DNA of 64,000 bases from Oscillospiraceae bacterium (lineage in GTDB: Bacteria; Bacillota; Clostridia; Oscillospirales; Oscillospiraceae). A model generated the notes under the pieces. The model searched no databases, was not told where the DNA came from, and worked only from the letters and a program-made list of their open reading frames with translations. The position numbers and the translations under genes are program-made. This document shows positions 39,547 through 47,453 of the stretch, piece by piece. Within the stretch, counting starts at the first letter, position 1; each line of letters starts with the position of its first letter. The stretch spans positions 1 to 64,000 of the forward strand of contig JAAWQX010000006.1 of the NCBI GenBank assembly GCA_022800755.1. The letters are read 5' to 3'.

Positions 39547-39845
39547 TAGATTCTTTCAGTTCTTGAGCAGAAACAAGCAGAATCAAACCACCAGAGAGAA
39601 AACCATCAAAAGCGTATAAAAACTATAGATTCTAAGCGGAAAGCCGTAAAACGCAGAACGAAGCAATGTTTTTCACCTTGAAATCATTGTATACGCACAC
39701 AAACGAATGTAATTACATAGGATTCAACGAATCAGCAAGCAATGCAGTGTGATTTACTTCATTTTCATTTGTTCTGCATGAGATTTGATGCAAGTGACAG
39801 GTATCTATTACAGATTGAACTATTAGGAAAATTTACCAAAAGGGC

Positions 39846-39876
39846 TTGACACCATATATATATATATATATATGAT
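39846..39876 (+). promoter_or_regulatory. Promoter whose -35/-10 spacer is an (AT)10 microsatellite
   Basis: TTGACA (39846-39851), (AT)10 (39854-39873), overlapping TATATG/TATGAT -10 candidates. Confidence 0.6.
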
Positions 39877-39880
39877 AGGA

Positions 39881-39916
39881 TGTACAAAAGGCTGAAATTT
39901 GTCAGCTTTTTGTACA
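39881..39916 (+). promoter_or_regulatory. 5'-leader hairpin (possible attenuator)
   Basis: TGTACAAAAGGCTGA-AATTTG-TCAGCTTTTTGTACA then TTTTCTATTTT. Confidence 0.6.
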
Positions 39917-39940
39917 TTTTCTATTTTGGGAGGAATGAGC

Positions 39941-40171
39941 GTGCGTATTATTTTAGACACAGACAAAAAGACAATTACTGTTCCATGGAATTACACAGAG
40001 AAGATTAAAGCCATGAATCAGACGATTCGTGAAGCGATGGGCGACAGCGCAAAAGAGATTGAATTCAAAGGTTATTTGAACGATTGTTGGAATTATGCCA
40101 TGGAGCATTCAGACGAGCAGCTGAAAACCGCGCAAAAGCCTGTACGCAAAGACAAGGATAAGAAAGACTAA
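39941..40171 (+). CDS. Small element-borne hypothetical protein
   Basis: Probable GTG start 8 nt after GGGAGGA; VRIILDTDKKTITVPWNYTEKIKAMNQ... Confidence 0.65.
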   Translation: MRIILDTDKKTITVPWNYTEKIKAMNQTIREAMGDSAKEIEFKGYLNDCWNYAMEHSDEQLKTAQKPVRKDKDKKD

Positions 40172-40321
40172 ACATAGAGCGGGATTCCCGCTCCCCGCAA
40201 AACGAAAGAGGAAGCCTTAATCAAGGTTTCCTCTTTTTCTATTCTGCCGCAGAAAAAATGAGCGGCGTTGACACATTCCGCCAACAGCCGCAAGCCATCA
40301 AATAAAATCATCTGCCTTTTG

Positions 40322-40615
40322 TTACAGATTCCCGTTGTTTTTCTCCCGCAAATGGGCAATGAGCGCATGAACGATTTTTGCGTCATTGTCAGAAAGTCCT
40401 TGAATACTGATAGTTGCCGAACTCTGCACGCCAAGCAAATAATCAGTAGAAACATTAAAAATTTCTGACAATTCCACAATGTACTGTGTAGACGGAACGG
40501 AAATCCCCATTTCCCAGGCATTCACACTTGAGCGGGTGATACCAAGTTGTTTTGCTAAGTCTGCTTGTGTCATATTCTTTTGTTCTCTTAACGATTTGAT
40601 TCTATCCGCAATCAT
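40322..40615 (-). CDS. XRE-family HTH regulator, divergent to cargo operon
   Basis: MIADRIKSLREQKNMTQADLAKQLGITRSSVNAWEMGISVPSTQYIVELSEIFNVSTDYLLG. Confidence 0.9.
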   Translation of the reverse strand: MIADRIKSLREQKNMTQADLAKQLGITRSSVNAWEMGISVPSTQYIVELSEIFNVSTDYLLGVQSSATISIQGLSDNDAKIVHALIAHLREKNNGNL

Positions 40616-40686
40616 TTTCACCACTCCTTTTGCATTCATGGTAAAACAGATCGCATGACATTGCATTATCTAAATGATATTTATAA

Positions 40687-40715
40687 TTGACAAATAATGT
40701 GTTCTGGTATAGTAT
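40687..40715 (+). promoter_or_regulatory. Promoter of cargo operon
   Basis: TTGACA-N17-TAGTAT, about 60 nt upstream of the TTG start. Confidence 0.6.
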
Positions 40716-40770
40716 TTTTAATAGCAAAATCAAAACATGACATAGTTTGTAGAAACAGGAGGAATGAAAA

Positions 40771-41064
40771 TTGGATAATATGTTCTCGGACGTAGAGAAA
40801 AAGCTAAAGAGTGCCGCAGAATTTACATTTATATGCGACATTGTCGTAACAGCAGCCATCGTATTTGGAAGCATGATACTTGGCGGCATTGAGGGTTTCC
40901 TTGTAGGTATAGTAGTTGCTGCCCTTTACATTTCAATGGCAATCGCAAAAGTGCAGATTCTTTATGGTTTTGCGGAACTCATCACCTGCACAAAAGATAT
41001 TCGCAACAGCATTGCAAGCAATCCGCAAGCCGCTTCAATGGTTGACGAATTCCCGGAACTGTGA
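40771..41064 (+). CDS. Small two-TM membrane protein, cargo operon gene 1
   Basis: TTG start 8 nt after AGGAGG; DIVVTAAIVFGSMILGGIEGFLVGIVVAALYISMAI hydrophobic region. Confidence 0.7.
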   Translation: MDNMFSDVEKKLKSAAEFTFICDIVVTAAIVFGSMILGGIEGFLVGIVVAALYISMAIAKVQILYGFAELITCTKDIRNSIASNPQAASMVDEFPEL

Positions 41065-41073
41065 GGCTGTGCC

Positions 41074-42966
41074 ATGAGTGAACGGTTTTCAAGATTATTC
41101 ACCCTGCCCAGCAGTCTGTATGCGGCGGGAGCGCCTGTCACGATTTCCGCAGGCGCATTACTGAAAGACAATCAGAGCGGAAATATCTATGCACAGTTGA
41201 AATTCAACAGCATTTCCAATCAGAGAATCAAAGCTCTACATATTATCATTACGCCATTTGATACAGCGGGTCAAACGCTGGGCGACATGATAGAATATCA
41301 ATATTTAGACTTGAACGCAGAGCGGGGGGCAGAGTTTGGGCAGAAAGTCCCGATCCCCATGTCGGACAACCGCACACGGTCTTTTTCTGTTGCTGTTGAT
41401 GAAGTCATCTTTCAAGACAATAGCAAATGGCGGATAAGCAATGAAGCATGGGAATCACTTCCCGCTCCTGTTTCTCTTGCGGACGTATATACAGATTGGA
41501 ATATCCAACAACAATTTCAAATTGACATTGGCAAAAATGTTAGATACTTTCCGACAGAACACAAAGACTTGTGGTACTGCGCTTGCGGCACGCTGAACCA
41601 TGCGGAGGAAACCGCCTGTGCGAAGTGCGGGTTGGAATTGAACTCCCTGCTTGCCGCAAATCAGCCGGAATTACTGCAAGCGCACTACGAACAGCGTAAA
41701 GTGGAGGAAGAAGCCGCTGCTGAGAAACAAGCGCAACAGGCTAAGAAAAGAAAGAAGCTCGCAGCAATCGCAGTCTCCATTATGATAGCCGTTGCTGCAA
41801 TTTCCATATTTTCTGTGAAAGTGTTGATTCCTAACCATAAATACAATCAAGCATTAGCAATGATTGAAAACGGTGAATATGGAGCGGGCATAGAAGCATT
41901 GGAAGCCATGGGCGATTATAAGGATGCCCCGGAACAGATTGCCGAAGCACAACGCATGGAAAACTACGCAAATGCGGAAGCGTTGCTGGATGAAACCCCC
42001 ACACGAGCGGAAATTGCAAAAGCGGCAATTGCCTTTGCAAAAGTAGGAGACTACAAAGATGCCAGAGAAAGAAGTCTTGCCTTGTGGGATGCAGCCGCAG
42101 TCCGGGAAACAATTTCTTCGGGAGAATATCACACAGTTGCATTAAAAACAGATGGGACTGCGATTGCAACTGATGCAAAAGGAAGTCCACACAGCAATGG
42201 ACAAGTGGCGTACGACAACGACCCTGAACAATGCAATGTAAGCGGTTGGACTGATATCGTGGCTACTTCAGCAGGTCGTTTTCATACAGTAGGCTTAAAA
42301 GTTGATGGGACTGTTGTTGCTGTTGGCGATGTTAGTGAAGGACAATGCAGTGTGAGTAATTGGACTGATATCGTAGCTGTTTCAGCAGGTGGTTTTCATA
42401 CAGTAGGTTTGAAAGCCGATGGGACTGTTGTTGCTGTTGGCAATAATCAGTTTAGTCAATGCAATGTGAGCGGTTGGACTGATATCGTGGCTATTTCAGC
42501 AGGTGGTTTTCATACAGTAGGTTTGAAAGCCGATGGGACTGTTGTTGCTGTTGGCTATGACGGCGATTGGCAATGCCGTGTGGACGGTTGGACGAATATC
42601 GTAGCTGTTTCAGCAGGTTATTTTCATACAGTAGGTTTTAAAGCTAATGGGACTGTTGTTGCTGTTGGCGGTAGTTACTTTGGGGCATCTGATGTGAGCG
42701 GTTGGACGGATATCGTAGCTGTTTCAGCAAATGGTAATTATACAGTAGGCTTAAAATCAGATGGTACCGTTGTTGCCATTGGCGGTAATAGCAGAGGACA
42801 ATGCAATGTGGATAAATGGACTGATATTGTTGCTGTTTCCGCTGGTTATTATCATACTGTAGGCTTGAAAGCCGATGGGACTGTTGTTGCTGTTGGCAAT
42901 AATGAGTTTAGTCAATGTGATGTGAGCGAGTGGACTGATATTCGCGTGCCGGAGCGGGGGAAGTAA
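41074..42966 (+). CDS. RanBP2-like zinc finger / TM / seven-blade RCC1-repeat protein, cargo operon gene 2
   Basis: W-Y-C-A-C-GTL-N-HAEETA-C-AK-C; TM KLAAIAVSIMIAVAAISIFSVKVLI; seven (H)TVxxKxxGT blade motifs. Confidence 0.85.
   Translation: MSERFSRLFTLPSSLYAAGAPVTISAGALLKDNQSGNIYAQLKFNSISNQRIKALHIIITPFDTAGQTLGDMIEYQYLDLNAERGAEFGQKVPIPMSDNRTRSFSVAVDEVIFQDNSKWRISNEAWESLPAPVSLADVYTDWNIQQQFQIDIGKNVRYFPTEHKDLWYCACGTLNHAEETACAKCGLELNSLLAANQPELLQAHYEQRKVEEEAAAEKQAQQAKKRKKLAAIAVSIMIAVAAISIFSVKVLIPNHKYNQALAMIENGEYGAGIEALEAMGDYKDAPEQIAEAQRMENYANAEALLDETPTRAEIAKAAIAFAKVGDYKDARERSLALWDAAAVRETISSGEYHTVALKTDGTAIATDAKGSPHSNGQVAYDNDPEQCNVSGWTDIVATSAGRFHTVGLKVDGTVVAVGDVSEGQCSVSNWTDIVAVSAGGFHTVGLKADGTVVAVGNNQFSQCNVSGWTDIVAISAGGFHTVGLKADGTVVAVGYDGDWQCRVDGWTNIVAVSAGYFHTVGFKANGTVVAVGGSYFGASDVSGWTDIVAVSANGNYTVGLKSDGTVVAIGGNSRGQCNVDKWTDIVAVSAGYYHTVGLKADGTVVAVGNNEFSQCDVSEWTDIRVPERGK
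42247..42930 (+). repeat. Six 114-bp in-frame tandem repeats (38-aa RCC1 blades), no indels
   Basis: TGGAC motif at 42247, 42361, 42475, 42589, 42703, 42817 and next at 42931: exact 114-bp period. Confidence 0.93.
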
Positions 42967-42967
42967 A

Positions 42968-43564
42968 ATGAAATACTACACAGATGAGAATCCGTCTTGG
43001 CTTCGTTGGATTGCGCCAGACGAATTCAATAACGAAGATTTATTTAGAATAGTTACATTCTATGTGTTTCATTCTCCTTGTTTTGGCTCATCAGCTATGC
43101 GAAAACCAATCGAAGAATATGGGTGGCATGACCCATGGGCAAGCCCATATTGGTTGAGAAAACAGCTTATTCAAGTGTCAAACAATAACAAGTTAATCGT
43201 TTCCGCAAACTCATACGAAGAAATGGAGGAAGCGTTAGAAAAAGCTGGATTGAAAGATAACTTTCCATCAAATTATTTGTTGGAGCGGGTGTGCGTGTAT
43301 GACTGTAAAGAAAACCAGTCTTTAAGTATGTTCTATCATATTAGAAATGCGCTGGCGCACGGCAGAATGAACATGGTTGATGTAGATGGGGAATGTATAT
43401 TTATTTTTGAAGATGTAAAAAAAGAAAAGAACAAATGTAAAGTGTCTGCGCGGATGATACTAAAGAAAAGTTCACTTTTGCAATGGATTGACATTATCGA
43501 AAGTGGACAAAAAGAATTCAAGTCCAATGCAAAAAATCAAAAGCACGCGAAAGCAAAGAAGTAA
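42968..43564 (+). CDS. HEPN-domain-like protein (putative ribonuclease), cargo operon gene 3
   Basis: FYHIRNALAHGRMNM contains HEPN R-N-x3-H; ATG 1 nt after the stop of the RCC1 gene. Confidence 0.68.
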   Translation: MKYYTDENPSWLRWIAPDEFNNEDLFRIVTFYVFHSPCFGSSAMRKPIEEYGWHDPWASPYWLRKQLIQVSNNNKLIVSANSYEEMEEALEKAGLKDNFPSNYLLERVCVYDCKENQSLSMFYHIRNALAHGRMNMVDVDGECIFIFEDVKKEKNKCKVSARMILKKSSLLQWIDIIESGQKEFKSNAKNQKHAKAKK

Positions 43565-43570
43565 AACAAA

Positions 43571-43608
43571 AACAGGTGGAACACTCAATAACCAGTGTTC
43601 CACCTGTT
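43571..43608 (+). terminator. Terminator of cargo operon
   Basis: AACAGGTGGAACAC-TCAATAACCA-GTGTTCCACCTGTT, 14-bp perfect stem. Confidence 0.75.
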
Positions 43609-43653
43609 CTATTGTTTCCCCATTTGATAGCGTGGAGCGGGGGGTAAATCCAG

Positions 43654-43710
43654 AGCGCACAAAAAGCGCACAACGCTGAAAAAGAGATCAAAATCAGCGT
43701 TTTGTGCGCT
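43654..43710. repeat. Putative integrase arm sites, right end (2 direct + 1 inverted AGCGCACAA)
   Basis: AGCGCACAA at 43654 and 43665; TTGTGCGCT at 43702. Confidence 0.6.
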
Positions 43711-43786
43711 CAAAAAATCCTTGTAATTTTGTTCGTTTTATGATATACTAAAAGTGCAAAAAGTATAGGAATTTCAAGGGCTTACA

Positions 43787-43845
43787 AGCTTTTCGGTGTA
43801 GCGTTTTGCAGCAGCCGCTTGCGGGTGCTGAGTTGCGTACGGGGG
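43787..43845 (+). pseudogene. Decayed tRNA-Pro 5' half adjoining attR
   Basis: AAGCTTTTCGG(--)TGTAGCG vs AAGCTTTTCGGGGTGTAGCG at the intact tRNA; hairpin-bearing insertion follows. Confidence 0.5.
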
Positions 43846-43894
43846 TGGTTCGGGACCAAGAGGCCGCGGGTTCAAGTCCCGCCACTCCGACCAG
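43846..43894 (+). repeat. attR core (49 bp)
   Basis: Identical to 37336-37384. Confidence 0.95.
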
Positions 43895-43897
43895 AAA

Positions 43898-43929
43898 ACG
43901 GGTAAGGCAGTTCGCCGTACCCGTTTTTT
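43898..43929 (+). terminator. Ancestral tRNA-Pro terminator, now separated from the tRNA
   Basis: ACGGGTA...TACCCGTTTTTT. Confidence 0.75.
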
Positions 43930-43947
43930 CATAAGGAGGGAAGCATC

Positions 43948-45294
43948 ATGCGTCATTTTCGGCTGGGTATCGTTCGTCCGGCGCAAATCATTTTACTGGG
44001 CTTTCTGGCGCTGATCGCCATAGGTTCGCTGCTGCTGATGCTCCCCTTCGCTACCCGCCCCAGCGAGAGCACTTCCCTGCTGGATGCACTGTTCACCGCT
44101 ACGTCCGCGTCCTGCGTGACCGGGCTGGTGGTCGCAGATACTTTCACCCATTGGACAGCCTTCGGACAGGCCGTGATCCTGCTGCTCATTCAAATCGGCG
44201 GCATGGGCGTAGTCACCATCGCCGTATTTTTTTCTATGTTGTCCGGGAAAAAAATCAGTCTGAAACAACGCTGGGTCATGCAGGAATCCATTTCCGCGCC
44301 CCAGGTGGGCGGCATCCTGCGGCAGACCACGTTTATTCTGAAAACCGCCCTTTCCATTGAACTGATCGGCGCTGTTTTGCTGGCGTTCCGCTTTATTCCG
44401 CGATTTGGCGTCGGAAAAGGCGTCTGGTACGCCGTATTTCATTCCGTTTCCGCATTTTGCAACGCCGGATTCGACCTTATGGGGACAAACGCACCCTTTT
44501 CCTCCCTCACGGACTTCACCGGAGACCCGTTGGTAGTCCTTACCATTTTTGCGCTGATTTTATCCGGCGGCATCGGCTTTTTGCTGTGGGGCGATCTGCG
44601 GGACCACGGTCTGACGCTGCGGGAATACTCCCTGCAAAGCAAACTGGTGCTTGCGGTATCAACGGTGCTGTTGTTGGGCGGCTTCGCCTTTTTCCTGTAC
44701 GAATTCTCTTTGCCCCAGTGGGCGGGATATTCCGCCGGGCAGCGGGTGTTGGCAGCGCTGTTCCAGACCATCACCCCCAGAACGGCGGGGTTCAACACCG
44801 TGGATCTGAACACACTGAGCGAGCCGGGGCAGCTCATGACTGTGCTGCTGATGCTGGTGGGCGGTGCGACGGGTTCTACTGCCGGCGGCTTCAAGGTAAA
44901 CACCCTGGCGGTCCTGTTGCTGGGGATGGCCGCAGCGTTCCGGGCCAAGCCCAACGCGGAGGTGTTCGGCCGCCGTCTGTCCGAGACAGCGGTGCGCAAC
45001 GCGGCGGCAATTTTTTCATTGTATCTCATTTTATTTTTAAGCGGCGGTATCCTCATTTGCTGTATCGACCATATTCCTCTGGCAGGAGCCTTGTTTGAAA
45101 CCTCTTCCGCCGTGGCAACGGTGGGGCTGTCATTGGGGTATACGCCGGGGCTGTCGCTGGCATCCCATCTGATTTTGATCGTGCTGATGTATGTGGGACG
45201 CGTGGGCGGTTTGACGTTGATGTACGCGGTGGTGGAACAGGACGCCATGATGGGCGCTGTGCAGCTTCCGCTGGAGCATGTCACCGTTGGGTGA
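43948..45294 (+). CDS. TrkH/KtrB-family potassium uptake protein
   Basis: DALFTATSASCVTGLVV, TPRTAGFNTVD, GATGSTAGGFKV filter motifs. Confidence 0.95.
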   Translation: MRHFRLGIVRPAQIILLGFLALIAIGSLLLMLPFATRPSESTSLLDALFTATSASCVTGLVVADTFTHWTAFGQAVILLLIQIGGMGVVTIAVFFSMLSGKKISLKQRWVMQESISAPQVGGILRQTTFILKTALSIELIGAVLLAFRFIPRFGVGKGVWYAVFHSVSAFCNAGFDLMGTNAPFSSLTDFTGDPLVVLTIFALILSGGIGFLLWGDLRDHGLTLREYSLQSKLVLAVSTVLLLGGFAFFLYEFSLPQWAGYSAGQRVLAALFQTITPRTAGFNTVDLNTLSEPGQLMTVLLMLVGGATGSTAGGFKVNTLAVLLLGMAAAFRAKPNAEVFGRRLSETAVRNAAAIFSLYLILFLSGGILICCIDHIPLAGALFETSSAVATVGLSLGYTPGLSLASHLILIVLMYVGRVGGLTLMYAVVEQDAMMGAVQLPLEHVTVG

Positions 45295-45313
45295 CGGGAT
45301 AGGAGGTCCCTAT

Positions 45314-45961
45314 ATGAAATCCATTTTGCTCATCGGTCTTGGGCGCTTCGGCTACCACATGGCCCTGAAGTTCCGGGAACTGCACCATGAGGTGCTGGCC
45401 ATCGACCGGAACGAAACCAGGGTCAACCAAGTGCTTCCTTATGTGACCAACGCGCAGATTGCCGATTGCACCAATGAAAAGTTCATCAAGTCTTTAGGTG
45501 TGCGGAATTTCGATGTGTGCATCGTGGCCATCGGGAGCGATTTCCAGAGTTCCCTGGAGATCACCACCCTGCTCAAGGACAATGGCGCCCCCCTGGTCCT
45601 CTCCCGGGCATCCAGTGATGTCCACGGTAAATTCCTGCTACGCAACGGTGCGGATGAGATCGTCTATCCGGAAAAGCAGATCGCCAACTGGGCCGCCGTG
45701 TGCTATTCCAGTGAGAGCATTTTCGATTATGTGCAGCTCACGCCGGATTACTCCATTTATGAAGTCTCCATGCCGCCGTCCTGGGTGGGCAAGACACTGG
45801 CTGCCCTGGCTGTGCGGCAGAAATACAACATCAATGTGCTGGCCACGAAAAAGGCCAATGCCCTTGATCCCCTCACCGGGCCAGACCATGTGTTTTTGGC
45901 AGAGGAACGGCTGCTCATTATGGGGCATAATAAGGACCTGGAAAAGTTTTTACATCTATGA
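45314..45961 (+). CDS. TrkA/KtrA-family potassium uptake regulatory protein
   Basis: KSILLIGLGRFGYHMA RCK_N, C-terminal TrkA_C. Confidence 0.94.
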   Translation: MKSILLIGLGRFGYHMALKFRELHHEVLAIDRNETRVNQVLPYVTNAQIADCTNEKFIKSLGVRNFDVCIVAIGSDFQSSLEITTLLKDNGAPLVLSRASSDVHGKFLLRNGADEIVYPEKQIANWAAVCYSSESIFDYVQLTPDYSIYEVSMPPSWVGKTLAALAVRQKYNINVLATKKANALDPLTGPDHVFLAEERLLIMGHNKDLEKFLHL

Positions 45962-45969
45962 TATAAACG

Positions 45970-45997
45970 AAAAGCCGCCCCAAAGGGGCGGCTTTTT
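45970..45997. terminator. Rho-independent terminator (bidirectional)
   Basis: AAAAGCCGCCCC-AAA-GGGGCGGCTTTTT. Confidence 0.85.
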
Positions 45998-46002
45998 ACA
46001 TA

Positions 46003-47391
46003 TTACGCATCTTTCAAGCTCATACCAGTCTTTTTGTACACTCGCTTCAAGAAGAACAGGCAAACCACCAGCGACATGACCTCAGCCATGGGCCAGGCCC
46101 ACCAGATGTTGGAGAGCACGCCTGTCAGACTCATAATGTAAATGCAGGGCAGCAGCACGACCAGTTGCCGGGCAATGGAAGCAATGAGACTGTACATAGC
46201 AAAACCAAACGCCTGGCAGGTTGAACTGCTGATAATGCTGATCCCCGCAAACGCAAAGGACAAGCTGATGGTTTTGAACGCTGGAATGCCCATGGCTATC
46301 ATATCGTCCGACGCATCGAATATCCGCAGGAGCTGTTCCGGGAACAGGTTGTACACCAAAAGGCCCAGCAGCATAATTCCCACCGCATAAGCCATGGCCA
46401 GCCGCACCGTCTGGTGGATACGCTCCTTATTTCTCGCACCGTAGTTGTACGCGATGATGGGTACCATGCCGTTGTTCAAGCCAAAAATCGGCATGAATAC
46501 GAAGCTTTGCAGTTTGAAATATGCACCGTACACTGCCACGGCGGTTTTGGAAAAGCCCATGAGGATAATGTTCAGGCAGTAGGTCAGCATAGAGCCGATG
46601 GCCTGCATGAGGATCGACGGCAGGCTGATTTTTAAAATCGCGCTCATCATGGGGAAATTGGGTTTGAGGTAGCTGAGCTTTAGATGGATGTCCCGGTTGA
46701 TCTTCAGATTCAAAAGCAGGCCCACGATGCCGCCCAAAATCTGGCCGATGACCGTCGCCAGGGCCGCGCCGGCAACGCCCATCTTCGGGAAGCCCAACAA
46801 GCCGAAAATCATGATCGGGTCCAGGATGATGTTCGTCACAGCGCCGGTCATTTGCGCGATCATGGTATGTACCGTACGCCCGGTGCCGGACAGCAGTTTT
46901 TCGCACAGCGTCGCCAAAAACAAGCCAAAGGACAGCATACATACGATGCGCAGATAGACCGTGCAGTCCGCGGCAATTCCGGCTGCGTTGTCCATATTGG
47001 GGTCCACCTGGGACGCCACATAGGGCGTTACGAAAAACAGGCCGATAATCAAAAACGCCGCAATGGCGATGATATCCAGCACAAAGCCCTGCATGGCATA
47101 CCGGTCAGCCATGTCCTGATCCTCCTGCCCCAGCATCCGGGACATGAGGGCGCTCACACCCACACCGATGCCCACGCCCATGGCGATCATGATATTTTGC
47201 AGCGGGAACGCCAAGGTTACCGCCGTGAGCGCATCCTCGCTCAGGCGGGCCACGAAAATACTGTCAACAATGTTGTACAAGGCTTGTACCATCATGGAAA
47301 GCACCATGGGTACAGCCATTGAGAGCAGCAGCGGGTTCACAGGCATGGTGCCCATCCGATCTGCGTTCGCTGTGGTTCGATTTGTTGCCAT
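46003..47391 (-). CDS. MATE family efflux transporter
   Basis: 12-TM pattern, PLLLSMAVPMVLSMMVQALYNIVDSIFVARLSEDALTAV. Confidence 0.95.
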   Translation of the reverse strand: MATNRTTANADRMGTMPVNPLLLSMAVPMVLSMMVQALYNIVDSIFVARLSEDALTAVTLAFPLQNIMIAMGVGIGVGVSALMSRMLGQEDQDMADRYAMQGFVLDIIAIAAFLIIGLFFVTPYVASQVDPNMDNAAGIAADCTVYLRIVCMLSFGLFLATLCEKLLSGTGRTVHTMIAQMTGAVTNIILDPIMIFGLLGFPKMGVAGAALATVIGQILGGIVGLLLNLKINRDIHLKLSYLKPNFPMMSAILKISLPSILMQAIGSMLTYCLNIILMGFSKTAVAVYGAYFKLQSFVFMPIFGLNNGMVPIIAYNYGARNKERIHQTVRLAMAYAVGIMLLGLLVYNLFPEQLLRIFDASDDMIAMGIPAFKTISLSFAFAGISIISSSTCQAFGFAMYSLIASIARQLVVLLPCIYIMSLTGVLSNIWWAWPMAEVMSLVVCLFFLKRVYKKTGMSLKDA

Positions 47392-47453
47392 TTTTGATAC
47401 TCCGTTTTCTGCTAAATTCCGTGATATTATACTAATTCAATATAATTTTTTTG

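Larger units (their letters stand above)
37384..43894 (+). mobile_element. tRNA-Pro-targeted integrative element (~6.5 kb), no relaxase or conjugation gene recognised
   Basis: Tyrosine integrase next to tRNA, exact 49-bp direct repeats at both ends, accessory gene content. Confidence 0.92.

Noticed and set aside
39544-39678. In-frame continuation after the TAA-TAG of the HTH gene (ILSVLEQKQAESNHQRENHQKRIKTIDSKRKAVKRRTKQCFSP)
   Set aside because: Could be a decayed C-terminal extension, but two consecutive stops and no conserved motif make it too weak without homologs
43774-43986. Minus-strand ORF encoding ...WSEWRDLNPRPLGPEPPPYATQHP...
   Set aside because: Translation of the antisense of the tRNA-Pro/attR core; a familiar spurious 'DLNPRPLGPE' ORF
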